64,000 nucleotides of DNA from Epiperipatus broadwayi (Eukaryota; Onychophora; Udeonychophora; Euonychophora; Peripatidae). The notes under the pieces were generated by a model. The model saw only the letters and a list, made by a program, of their open reading frames with translations, was not told where the DNA came from and did not search any database. The stretch covers positions 12,378,385 to 12,442,384 of the forward strand of contig JAQFVV010000020.1 of assembly GCA_028023455.1 (NCBI GenBank). The letters are read 5' to 3'. Positions 37,040-49,439 of the stretch are shown piece after piece (within the stretch, counting starts at the first letter, position 1; each line of letters opens with the position of its first letter). The translations under genes and the position numbers were made by a program.

Positions 37040-37435
37040 AAGTGTGTTAAGACCTTATTTGTGAGCTCTTTATATAACATTTATAAAAAAAATTATAAAA
37101 GCATCAAAAATATCTGTAACATTTATGGCATTTATATAAAAGATATAGATTCAGAGAGGAATATAAAAGAGAGTTTTGGTTATTCATCACTTTGTGTAAT
37201 GCATAATTACACATTTAACAGAGCTCAGAAAAACAGCAACACGTCCTCTGTATTCTTGGAGCATGCTAAACAATCCAGACACAACTTCACACCCGCCAAT
37301 CCCACAATATTGTGCTCAGAATCAAATGATCACAAAAGAAAAATAAAGGAGGCATTTTACATCAATGGAAACATCCATGCCATTAATAGAAAGGATACTT
37401 GCTTCGAGATCTCAAGGAATTGGGTTACGTAATAC
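37040..37435 (+). pseudogene. Penelope-like element GIY-YIG tail
   Basis: The open frame (37061-37432, 123 aa) ends with SSVFLEHAKQSRHNF, then ILCSESNDHKRKIKEAFYI, then NAINR-like HAINRKDTCFEISRNWV. The segment xEHxxxxxH...E.....RKIKEAxxIxxxxxxINRxxxxxIxxxW is the C-terminal half of the PLE GIY-YIG region. The GIY-YIG core itself is missing upstream, where the sequence is unrelated AT-rich DNA. It lies directly downstream of the hammerhead, consistent with a 5'-truncated element retaining a terminal segment. It is of a different family from the 13, 54 and 58 kb copies. Confidence 0.65.
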
Positions 37436-37439
37436 TAGC

Positions 37440-40400
37440 TTATTTGAATATTTGTATTTGCATATTTTATTATACATTTTAGAAAGGCTATGAATATGAG
37501 GCATGGATCCTCGAAAACATTAAGCCGATAAACTTTAATACTAATTAATATCTTCTCTAATTAACAATTATATATTTTACATATAGTGAGAAGTAAAGCT
37601 ATATTTATATTAGAATTAAAAATTTAGGGATTTATTGCACCAGATTTTATATAGCAGGATGTATGATTAATGGGAACAAGCTTTGAAAATATTATGTAAG
37701 ACTGTTAAAACTTATTGAAGGGTTGAGATAAAAATAAATGTAAATGAATAAAATTAAGTTAATTAAAATGGAATATGAAATAAACATTTAGAATGAGCAT
37801 TGGACAAAAAAATATAGAGTAGATTAAGGCTTTTCTAAATAACTCAAAAAATTAATAACTTATCATGGAAATAATGATAAAGAAATTACAATGAAAACTG
37901 CAAAATAAATAGTTTTTTAATAAAAATAGGGAAATATTTTGATATCTGTGGAAACTGTATTGAACAAAAAATCTTGTTGTTTGAATTGTGATTATATATG
38001 AAGCAGAAGTATATACAATTAGTAAAAATAAAACCTTAGTAATTTCGGACATGTGGATTTGAATATTAATGAAAAGATAAATTGAAAGGATATATTGAAA
38101 TTTGAAAAAAATAAATGAAAAAAAAAAAAGTCACTCATTCAAAAAGTATGAGGATAAATATCTGGTGCATAAAGTTTAGGAATTATGAAAGATGTGATAA
38201 AGAAGATTGTGAAAGGTAGAAAGATGCAATAAAAAGATAATTATTTTTAAAGAAATGGAGACAATCAATACCTGTATTTTAGGAATAGATTAATAAATAG
38301 AAAAGCTTGAAAAAAAATTAAGACCTATATTTTGGCAGAAAATTAATGAATATAATGATAAGTTAACATACCATCAACTTTTTTGTACAAAATAAGGATG
38401 TAAGAACTTATGCAGAAATTCTCAGTTTATTTCTATAATTAAGGGGTCTTTTAGAAAAAAATATTTGTTAATTTTTGATAAAATAGATAAACATCTAAGT
38501 GAATCTTCACCATTAGTCTTTAGATATTAATTTTTTAAAAGTTATTTAGCATTGGCCTTAATCTACTTGTTTGTGTATATATTCATTTTTGGATAGATAG
38601 CACTAGTGGAATTCATTGACGAATGTTGAAAGAAATGCATTATAACCTGTTTGCTTTAATGAAAAAAGACCCATTTAAGACACTTGCAATTGGAAAATTT
38701 TTCATAAAACATAATATTATTAATTTCTTTTTTACTCCTCCTCTCCTCCTTCTTCTTTTGAACCATTGCTAGGATTTTCACTGGGAAAAGAAGTTTCTGA
38801 TTTGAATAAATAATGTAAAATATTTTAATCCACAAAAAGTTGTTAGATTCAAATCCAACTTTTTATTTATTACTGCCGTTTTTACTTGATTTCTAGATTT
38901 TATTGGTAAGATATTTTAATCACATACCTAACGAATTTTATTACATATTTAAAGCATTTTAAAATTAAAATAAACAGTTTGCTGATTTTTGGACATTACT
39001 GCAATATTCCTGAATGTATTCTTAGAGCTGACCTGAGGGCCATGCAAGCAGTGCGACCACACACGATCCCACATTTATCAACACTTTTCACCTGCATGAC
39101 CTATACTTTCTGTGAAATTAAAAAAATAAAATGTTTTACTACTTCTTAAATGAAATTACATTCCTTTTTTCCTGCCAAAATTCTATAATTTAAAAGCCCT
39201 ATCACATCAAAGTAATACAGCTGTAGAATCACCGGGGGTGTGATGTAGATGTTTACTGCTATGATAAATATAGGGGATTTGAACTCAAATTTTCAAGTAC
39301 CATTCAACTATCCACACTAACTCATACAACTGATACACATGACCACACACATGTAGAAAAGATAAATAATCACCAATATATGTATTCCATGCTAAACCAG
39401 CACTCATCAGTAGGTCCAAATTATCATCTCTCATACATATATATAACTGGTGAAATCAGCATAGGTCAAAAATGATTCTCTTTATTAAAAATTTTATCTA
39501 TGTACTCAGCATTCACAAAAAAGAAATTATAAACTTTGTTATTAATGGATTCGTAATACAACATTCAAGGAAATAAAATATAAGTTTTTGTATTACATAT
39601 ATTCCATTTTGTTTTCTCAAATATTCATTTAATAAATGTATGCAAATATGTATTTATAATTTTTAAATAATCATAAATAAATAATTATTTATGCATTATA
39701 AGTATGACTTTGTGTAATTTTATTTTGAATAACTAAAATCCAAAACATTTTATTTTCTTGAATGTTTTTAGTGAGTTTTCATTCAAAATAAATACAAATT
39801 TTAATGAAGAAAATGGTTCCTAATTTGATTTATAATCTATATCTGCAAATAAGATATTTTTTTTAAATAACAGTATTTTTATTGTGAATTTTTTAAAAAA
39901 ACCTCTCACATGAAATAACCTCAGTGACACTTTTTCTTAGATTGGTTCTGTGTCTTCTACTAAATAACCAGAAGAAGTTATGTGGAAGTGGTCAACATGT
40001 TAACACAAGGATAATGCTAGAAAAGAGCAAATGTATAGGCAGATCAATCTGAAATATAAGTTTGCATACATAAATAAAAGCAGTCTGTAGCTAAACAATA
40101 CCAAACAGTGCAAAGAATCTCAATTTGTTTGTCACCAAGACAAAACTTTTTTGTGATAAAGGTGGATGTCCACCTTTATTTATAATGTAATATAATGATA
40201 TAGTCATTAAAAATTGACATTATATATTGAGATATATATACTCTTCTATCTCAATTTATAATTTATATTTAAAAATAAAAGTAGTTGGTAATTGTAAGTT
40301 AAAATTCAGGTTTCATAAATTAGATTAGATTTTATTTTGAGTTTCTATTAAGCATGCACACATTGATAAAAATCTGTGCTTAAATCAATTTTAAATTTAG

Positions 40401-42250
40401 CTTTAAAAAGATAAAAACTAAATTTATTTTAAGTAATTTTGTTTTAAAATTTTAATAGTAACAAAGCTTAATTAAATACTAATTAAGGAAACTTTGCTCA
40501 AATAGCTTATCTTATTATTTCTTAAAATTCTTGGAAAACTAATTTATTTTTAGCTTTGTTTTATGTTTTGGAAATGTTTTAAATTCTAATTAAACATTTT
40601 TAGGGATTAAAATAGCTAAAGGTTATCTATAATATTTTGATTACAGATTTAAAGATTTTGTAAACATGGGTAGTTAAAATAATTACTGGTTTGTTAATTA
40701 GAGAAAAATGTGTTTTTCAAAATTTGTGAGGATATGAAGGTTCCAACTCAGATAATTTTGTCTTTTGATCTTTATTCTGTGCTTATCATTTGCCATGATC
40801 ATCAATTGCTGTAATCATGAAGTGCCAAGAACTTCTACCAACAACTGAACTACACATGTGCAACTAAAAGATATTAACAAACTTTACTTCTGGAGCCTAT
40901 AATTATTAGAAAGTTCAACTCTGTTTGCTGAATTTGATCCAATGCTATAGTATCTTTACATATATTAAATTGGAGTTAAAACAGATGTGCTTTTTAGCAG
41001 TAAAATTTTATATCCACCCAACATTGAAATGTAAATTTTGATTGTGACTAAGATTTTAAAAATCATAAATTGAAAGATTTTTACCAGTAAACTACCAAAT
41101 AGCACTCTTTTCTAAAACATGCATACATAAATGTAATTCCACACTTATAGGGAAACAATATTTTCTCAGCCACATCGTGGACTTAGGTAACCAATTTATT
41201 GTGGATCTGATTTAATAAACTTGTAATGTTCTAAATACCAAGCCAATAATGTTTAAAGATATTGGACAATATAATGTAATTTCTATTATGTATTTATTTT
41301 ATTTACCTTTCATGTTAAATTACTTTTAATACTTATAATTTTTAATACTTGATTTAGTTTTATAGTTTGACTTTTTTATATCTTTGTATACTTTTAAATT
41401 TTTTTTTTCAAAAGTGTAGACACTTTTTCTTTTAAAATTTAGTTGGAGTATAATAGTTTGCACCTTTAATTATTCAAGAGTTAAAACCAGATCAGTGTTG
41501 TTTTCTAAATTTTTTTTCTGTTCCTTCCAAAAAGTTTTAAATAATGGAGGGGATTTTAATAATCAAAATTTACTTAAAATAATCATCATTTAGTTTAAGT
41601 AAATGTCAACGCAATTTTTCTTCAAGAATTAATCTGTTTTAAAATAATATAAGAAAGATTTAGTTTCAAAATAGTTAAAATTTAGATTAACAAAAGTTAT
41701 ATCTCTAAAGTTATTTACAAATCATTCAAACAATGTATTTCAAAATAATGTAAGTCAAATAATGTGTGTTTAATACAATGTGCATTTAGATATATAAATA
41801 GTTTAATAAGTTAATTTTAATGTGCTTAAAACATTGAGGAAGTTTCCCATTTATTTTATTTTATTCACATACACATTTGAAATTAAGGATTGGAATATAT
41901 ATGCATATGCATATTATATAGTGATCCTATAGATATTTATCCACAACTCTCAAATTTCATATATGCTTAATTGATTCTCCATAATATATATCATTACTGC
42001 TTGATGTACTCATGGATGGCTTTGATTTTGCTTTAGGTTTAAATACATTTTTCCTCATGAATTATATTTTACTTTATACTTCAGATAGTTAGAGGCTATT
42101 TAGTGTGTTGTTTTACTTTTTAAGGGGCATGAGATCAAATGCTTAGTGATTAAGTCTGATTTTATAATGCCTATACATTGTGAACATATATATATAAATA
42201 TTTATTTATAAATTTACGTATATTATTTTGAAGAAATACAGACATCGATT
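37440..42250. other. AT-rich DNA, no gene; one hairpin and a possible SINE
   Basis: No coding region is supported. ATAAAGGTGGA/TCCACCTTTAT at 40156-40179 is a perfect 11-bp hairpin with a 2-base loop. On the minus strand of 39270-39322, GAGTTCAAATCCCC (B box) with an A-box-like GGATAGTTGAATGGT about 25 bases upstream suggests a decayed SINE. Confidence 0.5.
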
Positions 42251-42256
42251 TGTAAT

Positions 42257-42351
<95 letters not shown>

Positions 42352-42400
42352 TTATTATTATTATTATTATTATTATTGTTGTTATTATTATTATTATTAT
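42257..42400 (+). repeat. (ACT)n then (ATT)n microsatellite
   Basis: About 31 uninterrupted ACT copies (42257-42350) are followed directly by an ATT tract to about 42400 with two GTT variants. Read through, it produces a poly-Thr/poly-Ile frame that is not a gene. The long perfect run suggests recent instability. Confidence 0.95.
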
Positions 42401-42404
42401 ATAT

Positions 42405-44525
42405 AGTTAATTTAAACGATTTTATTATTGATTGGCCTTTAAGGCCTTTAATGCAAAAATGAAAAAATATATGTACACATATCTTAACTTAGTTAACACA
42501 TATCTCACAAATCTAACAAAATCACATAAATAATAGTTATTTAGTGATAGACGTTATGACATAGCATTATAATGTAAGATTTGGGGAGTATTAATATTTA
42601 AAAGCTGCCAGATGTCAAATGCAATAAATAACAATTTGTAATTAAACTTTATTATATTAGACTATTAATAAACTTTGCTTTTTGTTATTTGACCAGATTT
42701 AACATCTGTCTGCTGTCATGATCTCTACCAATTAAAATTTCTAATGAATCTCAGTTCTTCTTGATCTGGAGGCAATTTTAAGTATCTATTTACAATAATG
42801 TAACTGTGTATGCATTTAGAATTGACAACCTTACCAGTAGACTTTCATATAATGTCTCGTGATGACATATTCTAGGATACAGATCTATTGGTATCTTTTG
42901 ATAATGAATATTAGTGTGCCTACTGTCCATTACAATACGTAATTTTAAATCTTTAGATATGAAAAATATAATTGCTGTATTTCTAAATGTTTAGTTTACT
43001 ATGTTCTATTCTTTAGATTTAAAACATTACTATTAAATGCTTAAAGACTTAATTACTATAGTATTATTAAATCAATATGATGGTGTATTGTTAAATCCTT
43101 GGCCTATTATAAATAGAACATTTATGCATACTGAGCAACTATAATTAAAGTTTATTTGTTCATAGTATCCTAAAATTGCTAGAAACGTTAATAAGTTTTA
43201 AAAATTATCATTAACTAAAACTAAATGTAATTTTTTTTTAGTATAAGAAATGCATTAAAAGATTTTAAAATGCTAAAAAGAGTAAAAAGATCTTCAAGAA
43301 GATGGCAGAAAAATAAGGAATAAATTAATAAATGAGAGGAATAAATATAGAAATGGCAAATAATAAGTTGTTAGAAAAATTGAGTAATTTTCGTTCGTAA
43401 AAAAGGATTTAATTAGAAAAAAAAATAACATTGCGAAAAGTAATTATTTAGTAAAGTGACAGGTACTTTTTTTTAAAAAAAAAAAAGAGATCAATTTTTA
43501 AAGAAATAATTTTATAGTACATTTCACAGTAATAATAGACAAAATACGAATTTAAAAATTAACTTTATAAATAACAGTTAAATAAATTAAATTACATAGA
43601 ATAAAGAATAGATTTTAAAACTAAAATAAGCATTTAAAAGGAAAACGAAAAGAGAGGATTTTACAGAACAATTCATAAATAATGTTTGCAGATTGGAGTA
43701 AAAAAAGGGAGCAGTTTATAAAACAGAAGAAAATTGGTGAGTGTCTTAGTTAAGGTAGGCTTTAAAAAAGTTGATATGCAAGATAATGAAGAGAAGTTAA
43801 AAGAAGAAAAAGAGTTGAAGAGAAGAAGAGGTAAGAGAAAAAACTTACTATTGTATAATTCACTGTTAGAAAATTTAAAAAATAATAACTACAAAAGACA
43901 AACAAAAAAAAAAACAAATTTGACTTTAGAGGATAGTAAAATTTGAAATATTAATAGAGTTTTAAATTGACAGATAGAAATAATAATAATAATAATATTT
44001 CTGGAAAAGCAAAAACTAATGATTATCATTAAAAAAAGGTTCTGAGGAAATTATGACATCTTCTGGAAAATTGAATTTTAAAATGTTAGAAGTAATAGGG
44101 TTATTATTAAAGATGCACAATAGAGTGAACTTGAATAATGTTTATGGACTAACAATCATATACATAAGAAAACTGATGTGAATTTTTTAAATAATTGGGA
44201 CTTTTTTTACTAGGAATAAAAATTTATTATGACATACATTTATATTAAGGTATTTCATTTAAAACAAACAGGATTATCCATTATATTAAAAAACAGAAAG
44301 TGATATAAATAAATATAAGAAATAAAATAAATTATTGCAGATGAAAGCAGAAAGAATAGATTATAAAAAATAATAGAATAAAGGAGAACATAATAGAAAA
44401 TGAGTTGATAAACCTTTTAACGATAGAGAAAACTATTTTATGAATAATTATTAATAATACTTATATAAAACTAATATACAAATATATTAAGATAAAAATT
44501 GTTCTCATAAATACATAAAAAATGT
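42405..44525. other. AT-rich DNA, no gene seen
   Basis: The Lys/Glu-rich 70-residue frame at 43734-43946 reflects A-rich DNA and has no recognisable motif. Nothing else is supported. Confidence 0.5.
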
Positions 44526-44529
44526 TTGA

Positions 44530-46555
44530 AGTTGTATTATATATAAACAATATTACCCCAAATTCACAACTCAACTAGACAAACCACAGAAAATAAACTC
44601 TAAAACACAACCAATGGTTTCACTGCTATAAGTAGACTTTTCAAATGTAGAGAACTACAAGATAAAACATATTTATAATAAACATTACCCACAATTTCAT
44701 TTATGTATCATACATCCTTAATGTTAAAAGAACTTTTAAATGAGTTAATTGCTTCAGAATCATAAATTGTTAACAACAAAGATTCTTAAATTCTTATTTT
44801 TATTTCGTTTTCAAGAAGACAACCTTAGCCTCATCAAAATTATATTATTTCCTGTATTTTTTTCATGGGTGTATAAAATAGATTTAAGATATTTATTTCT
44901 AATCCTACTTTTATGTACCTTTATTCTTTCACTTAAGCTCAAACTACTCTGACCTATATATACCTTCTTACAAAAACAAGGAATAATATACACTACTCCA
45001 TGAATAATCATTTTATCAAAAATTTTCTTTGTATTATTTAATAAATTATTCAATGTAATACCACTTTTCCAAGCAATTTTCTTCCAAACAAATTACTATT
45101 TCTACGTACAATTCTATAAGAAGACAATTTAAATGGCAACGAAATAAATTCATATTTTTCTTTATTCTTTACATAATTAAAAATATTATTACTATTAAAT
45201 AAAATATTTTTATCAAATTTATCAGAATAGTCACCACTCCCCAAATAATCTTTATAAAATTGACCTTTTTGAAACAAAGCTAGTCTATTAGAATTATTTA
45301 ATCTATTATTTCTATAACAATAATTTTTTAAAGTAGCTACTTTATGAGATACAGATTCATAACTATCAGGTTTAATTATAGATCTTAAATCTTTACTCTT
45401 AACATAATGACTACATACCAAACAATTATTCTTTATATTTCTAAGCACCAATAAATCTAAAAATTTAATTTAACAAAATCTAACCTCTCTCCTTCTACCA
45501 CATATTTTATAGAAGAATCAAAACAATTAAACTCATTTACCAACTCTTTCAATTCTCAACTACAAACAAATAATCATCAACATATCTAAAAAAAATAACT
45601 TTAAATATAAACAATCCTTCTTAATAATAATTTTCTCTTCCAAATGGAAAAATGATATATTCTATTATTCTACCTTCTTTAATCTTATAAAAATTACCAT
45701 TTTAATGAGTAAAATACATAGAATCCTCCAATAACGAAAGCAAATCTTTAATAACTTTAATCTTAATATGTGATGAAGATCTATGTTTAAAAAGTACATA
45801 CATAAGAACATCAGTAATGCTTAATCTATTAACAGATTGATACATATTCTCAATATACAAACTATCAAACACCCAATTCCTTTTCATTTTAATACTATTA
45901 ATTTTATCAAAAGCCTCAAAAGAAGAAAAGAATGTATAATGACCCAAATCAACAAATTGTTTTAAAAAATTATTCAAGAACTTAGAAATACCCTCCACAA
46001 CACTCCTGTAAAGTCAAAAATAAATCTTAAAGGAAAACCATCATTGTGAGTCTTAAACTTAGCTGATATGAAGTCATTAGGATAACATTTTAAATAATCT
46101 ACTCTATTAAAAAAATTTAAATTTATTTTTTTTAAAAAAATATTTAATTGTTTATCTACTTTCTCTGTAAACTCATTTCCTTTCATACTGACAAACCAGA
46201 CAGCTTTGTCTTCACAAGAAATGGTAACACCATTAACAATTAACCTATCCTTAAGATGTCTCACCTCAGCAAGATTAATATTTTTTTCTTTCCTTTTAAG
46301 CTTTTATTTAAAACCAACTCAGTGCCAAATTTCTGCTCATAACTCAAATTACAAGATTCAATAGACAAAATTGTATCAAAAACTATATCAAGGAACAAAA
46401 GTAAAACCTTTACCAAGAATTTTTAATTCTCTATTATTTAACTTAATATCAAAAAGAGTAACAACTTTATTAATAAAAACATTCCTCTCAACTACCCTAT
46501 CACTATAATAAACTTTACTTATTTTTTTCTTTTTTTTGAGACTTTTATGAAGATT
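44530..46555 (-). pseudogene. Penelope-like element with reverse transcriptase and GIY-YIG (family B, minus copy)
   Basis: Reading right to left, the remnant begins with a PLE N-terminal segment (LNNRELKILGKGFTFVP near 46440). The reverse transcriptase follows: PLRFIFDFTG near 46020, SLYIENMYQSVNRLSITDV near 45840, and RYVDDYLFVVEN at about 45555-45587, a readable catalytic box. Next comes the connector (FDKNILFNSNNIFNYVK and SYRIVRRNSNLFG, 45060-45240). The GIY-YIG domain is at 44811-45053: GVVYIIPCFCKKVYIGQSS, then LSERIKVHKSRIRNKYL. Several stops and frameshifts break it, and about 75 bases upstream of YVDD are deleted compared with the plus copy. PLEs use the reverse transcriptase plus nuclease for target-primed insertion. 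This copy is dead. Confidence 0.8.
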
Positions 46556-48070
46556 AATAATTTTAAAATGGCAAAGTCAATGGGTATTTGTTAGTTTGGA
46601 TGTTGAAAATATGTATCAATTTGTTAATAAATTAATCAGTATTGATGTTCTTATGTCTGTGTTGGTTAAACCTAGATCTTTGTCAAAGAATAAGATTAAA
46701 GTTATTAACAATTTGCTTTTATTAGTGGAGACTTCTATGTATTTTACATATAATGGTAATTTTTATAAGATTAAGAAAGAGTGGATAATAGGTAATATTA
46801 TTTCATCTTTAATTTGTTCAGTTTATATTAATTATTTGGAAAAGGAAATTATTATTAAGAAGGATTGTTTATATTTAAAGCTATTTCTTAGATGTCCCGA
46901 TGATTGCTTTTTATAGTTGAGAATGATAAATTGAAAGAGTTGGTAAATGAGTTTAATTGTTTTGATCCTTCTATAAAATATGTTGCGAAAGAGGGAGATT
47001 AAATTTTGTTAAATTAATTTTTTTAAATTTAATAGTTATTAGAATGTAAAGAATAATTGTTTGGTATGTAGCCATTATGTCATGAGTGAAGAGTTAAGAT
47101 CTATAGTTAGACATGATAGCTATCAATCTGTATCTTGTAAAATAGCTGCTTTAAGAAATTATTGTTATAGAAATAAGGAATTAAATCTAATGAAATAGCT
47201 TTGTTTCAAAAAGTCGACTTTATAAAGATTATTTGAGTGTTGGCTACTCTGATAAAATTTATAAAAGTATTTTATTTAATAGTAAAAATATTTTTAATTA
47301 TATAAAGAATAAAGAAAAATATGATTTTATTTATTTGCCATTTAAATTGTCTTCTTATAGAATTGTATGTAGAAATAGTAATATGTTTGGAAGTAAGAAA
47401 ATTGCTTGGAAAGGGGGTATTACATTGAATAATTTATTAAATAATACAAAGTTGTAATTAATAATTTGTTAAGCACATAATAATTACATAAGTAATATAT
47501 ATTAAGGTTGTAACCTTAAGACTACGTATCTAGATGCAACAGTAGGGACCTCTACAAATCTTAACACAAGATTAATGACTTTAAAAGACAAAGGAAATTT
47601 TTGATAGAAAGTTTATTCCCAAAGTAGTGTATATTATCACTTGTTTTTGTAAGAAGATATATATAGGTCAGTGTAGTTTGAGCATTAATGAAAGAATAAA
47701 AGTACATAAAAATAGGGTTAGAAATAAATATCTGGTTTGCTTATTTATCTATGAAAAAGATACAGGCCACACTATTAATTTTGATGATATTAAGATAGTC
47801 TTCTTGAAGATAAATGTAATAATAAGAAGAATTAATGGCTCTTTATTATTAAAAATTTATGATTCTTAAACATATAAAAGTTCTTTTAATATTATGGGTG
47901 TATGGGGTGTAAGTGAAATGGTGAATAATGTTTTATATAAATATATTATCTTATACTTCTTTATACTAGAGAAGTCTGCTTGTAACAGTGAAACCATTGT
48001 TTATGTTTTAGAATTTGTTTTGTTTGGTTAGTCTAGTTGAATTGTCATTTTGGAACAATTTTGATGATTT
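46556..48070 (+). pseudogene. Penelope-like element, 5'-truncated (family B, plus copy)
   Basis: It starts inside the reverse transcriptase (VSLDVENMYQFVNKL at 46585) and runs head to head with the minus copy. IIGNIISSLICSVYINYLE at about 46785 is the block missing from the minus copy. The catalytic box is mutated (RCPDDCFL near 46890-46914). Connector peptides YKSILFNSKNIFNYIK and SYRIVCRNSNMFG lie at 47260-47400. A 142-bp insertion at 47452 interrupts it. GIY-YIG resumes at 47627 (YIITCFCKKIYIGQCS, ERIKVHKNRVRNKYL). A degenerate hammerhead-like string (CTAGAGA, CTGC..., GTGAAACC near 47967-47995) follows the frame. Confidence 0.8.
47452..47593. mobile_element. 142-bp insertion with ACAAAG duplication in PLE family B
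   Basis: ACAAAG is present at 47446-47451 and 47588-47593. The sister PLE at 44.5-46.5 kb reads AATACAAAG straight into AAAATTTTTGATA, so it supplies the uninterrupted site. The insert contains AGGTTGTAACCTTAAG, CTACAAATCTTAACACAAG and TTTAAAAGACAAAG. A second copy is inverted at 12322-12411. No coding capacity. Its class is unknown. Confidence 0.65.
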
Positions 48071-48074
48071 TATT

Positions 48075-49430
48075 GATGAGTTTAGCTTTAAGCTTTTAAT
48101 GTTTATACATATCATTAAAAGCCAGTTAACACTTAGACAATCACAATATAAATAATCTGGGTTCAACCATGTAATTTATTGTAGTAAATATATATATAAA
48201 GATTTCAGCTGGTCACATTAATCATCCATCAACTGAGTAATGAATATTATAAAAATGGTTGTAGAGGCGCTGTAGATATTGACTTATTATAATAGTGAAA
48301 GTTCTACTAATAGAAAACAATAGAAATAATAAAAACTGGAAACTATTTAGATTAACGGTTTTTAAAAATTATTCTAAATGAAAGCTATTTTACATGGGCC
48401 ATCAAATTTGGTGATGCAATCTGACCTTTTAATGATCTCAATTGGTTCTCTTATATTTCTGGAGAGCATTAGATCTGGATAGAATTCTGATTTTAGAAAA
48501 ATTTGATTACTATGACATGTATCTATAGTATGGAGTGTCAATATAGAGAGCTGCTTTACTGCATTAACATATTCAACTCTTGATTGCTTATACCAACATA
48601 AAAATAAATTAATAAATACAACTATTTTTATAACATTCATTAATCATTTCATCACTTGTATGTCCCAGAAAAAACTTTGGTGTATATTTTTACTATTAAA
48701 AATTATACATGGATGAACCTTGGTAATATGCAAGCATTATTTGCAGTCCAAACAAATATATGTATTATAATAAAAGGAGTGGTCTGTGCAGGTATATTTC
48801 TCTGTTGCTTACACACACACTATATTTAAAATAAATAGGATGAATGGTGATAATACGCCTATAAATAAACAAATGCGAACACCACATATAAATATGTATT
48901 TTGCTGTTAATAAATGCTATATGTTTTTTATTTATGATATGAATAAATATGGCAGAGGGTTAAAGAAATTATTATGGGAAATTGAAATGTATTTGCAAAT
49001 AACCCAACAGTAAACATATTTTATTTTGATTTTATTTTAGATTCTCAAATGTTGTATTTTTTTTTTTCTGTTGCTTGTTGAATATTCTTTTTGGAAAACT
49101 CAAAAACAATTTTTATGTGACAACAAGTATACAGTTTTATAATTTTTTTTTTCTTTTTACAACTTAATGTTCATGACCGCAGGCAAGCCAATGACCTCTT
49201 TCTTTTATCGTATAATGTTTTTGTAAAACAAGTGTAGAAATTGTATCAGTGGTTATTCGGCTTGACACCTATTCAAAATTATTTAATTAGATAAATGTAA
49301 TTTTACTTTATTGTTTAAAGAAATCAAGGGATTGGAATTTAAATGGTTTGTGAAATTCTAACATTAATTAAAAGATAGCTAAAATTAAATCCATTGTTTG
49401 GAATTGTTTAATTAAAAACAGAAATGTAAA
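48075..49430. other. AT-rich DNA, nothing recognised
   Basis: CTGGGTTCAACCATG near 48160 is a lone B-box-like string. The 60-88 residue frames here carry no motif I recognise. Confidence 0.45.
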
Positions 49431-49439
49431 AGCAATAAC

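Noticed and set aside
42228-42410. 60-residue frame of poly-Thr and poly-Ile
   Set aside because: It is a translation of the (ACT)n/(ATT)n microsatellite, with no start context or conserved flank.
43734-43946. Lys/Glu-rich 70-residue frame as a coiled-coil protein
   Set aside because: A-rich DNA produces Lys/Glu codons by chance, and nothing else supports a gene.
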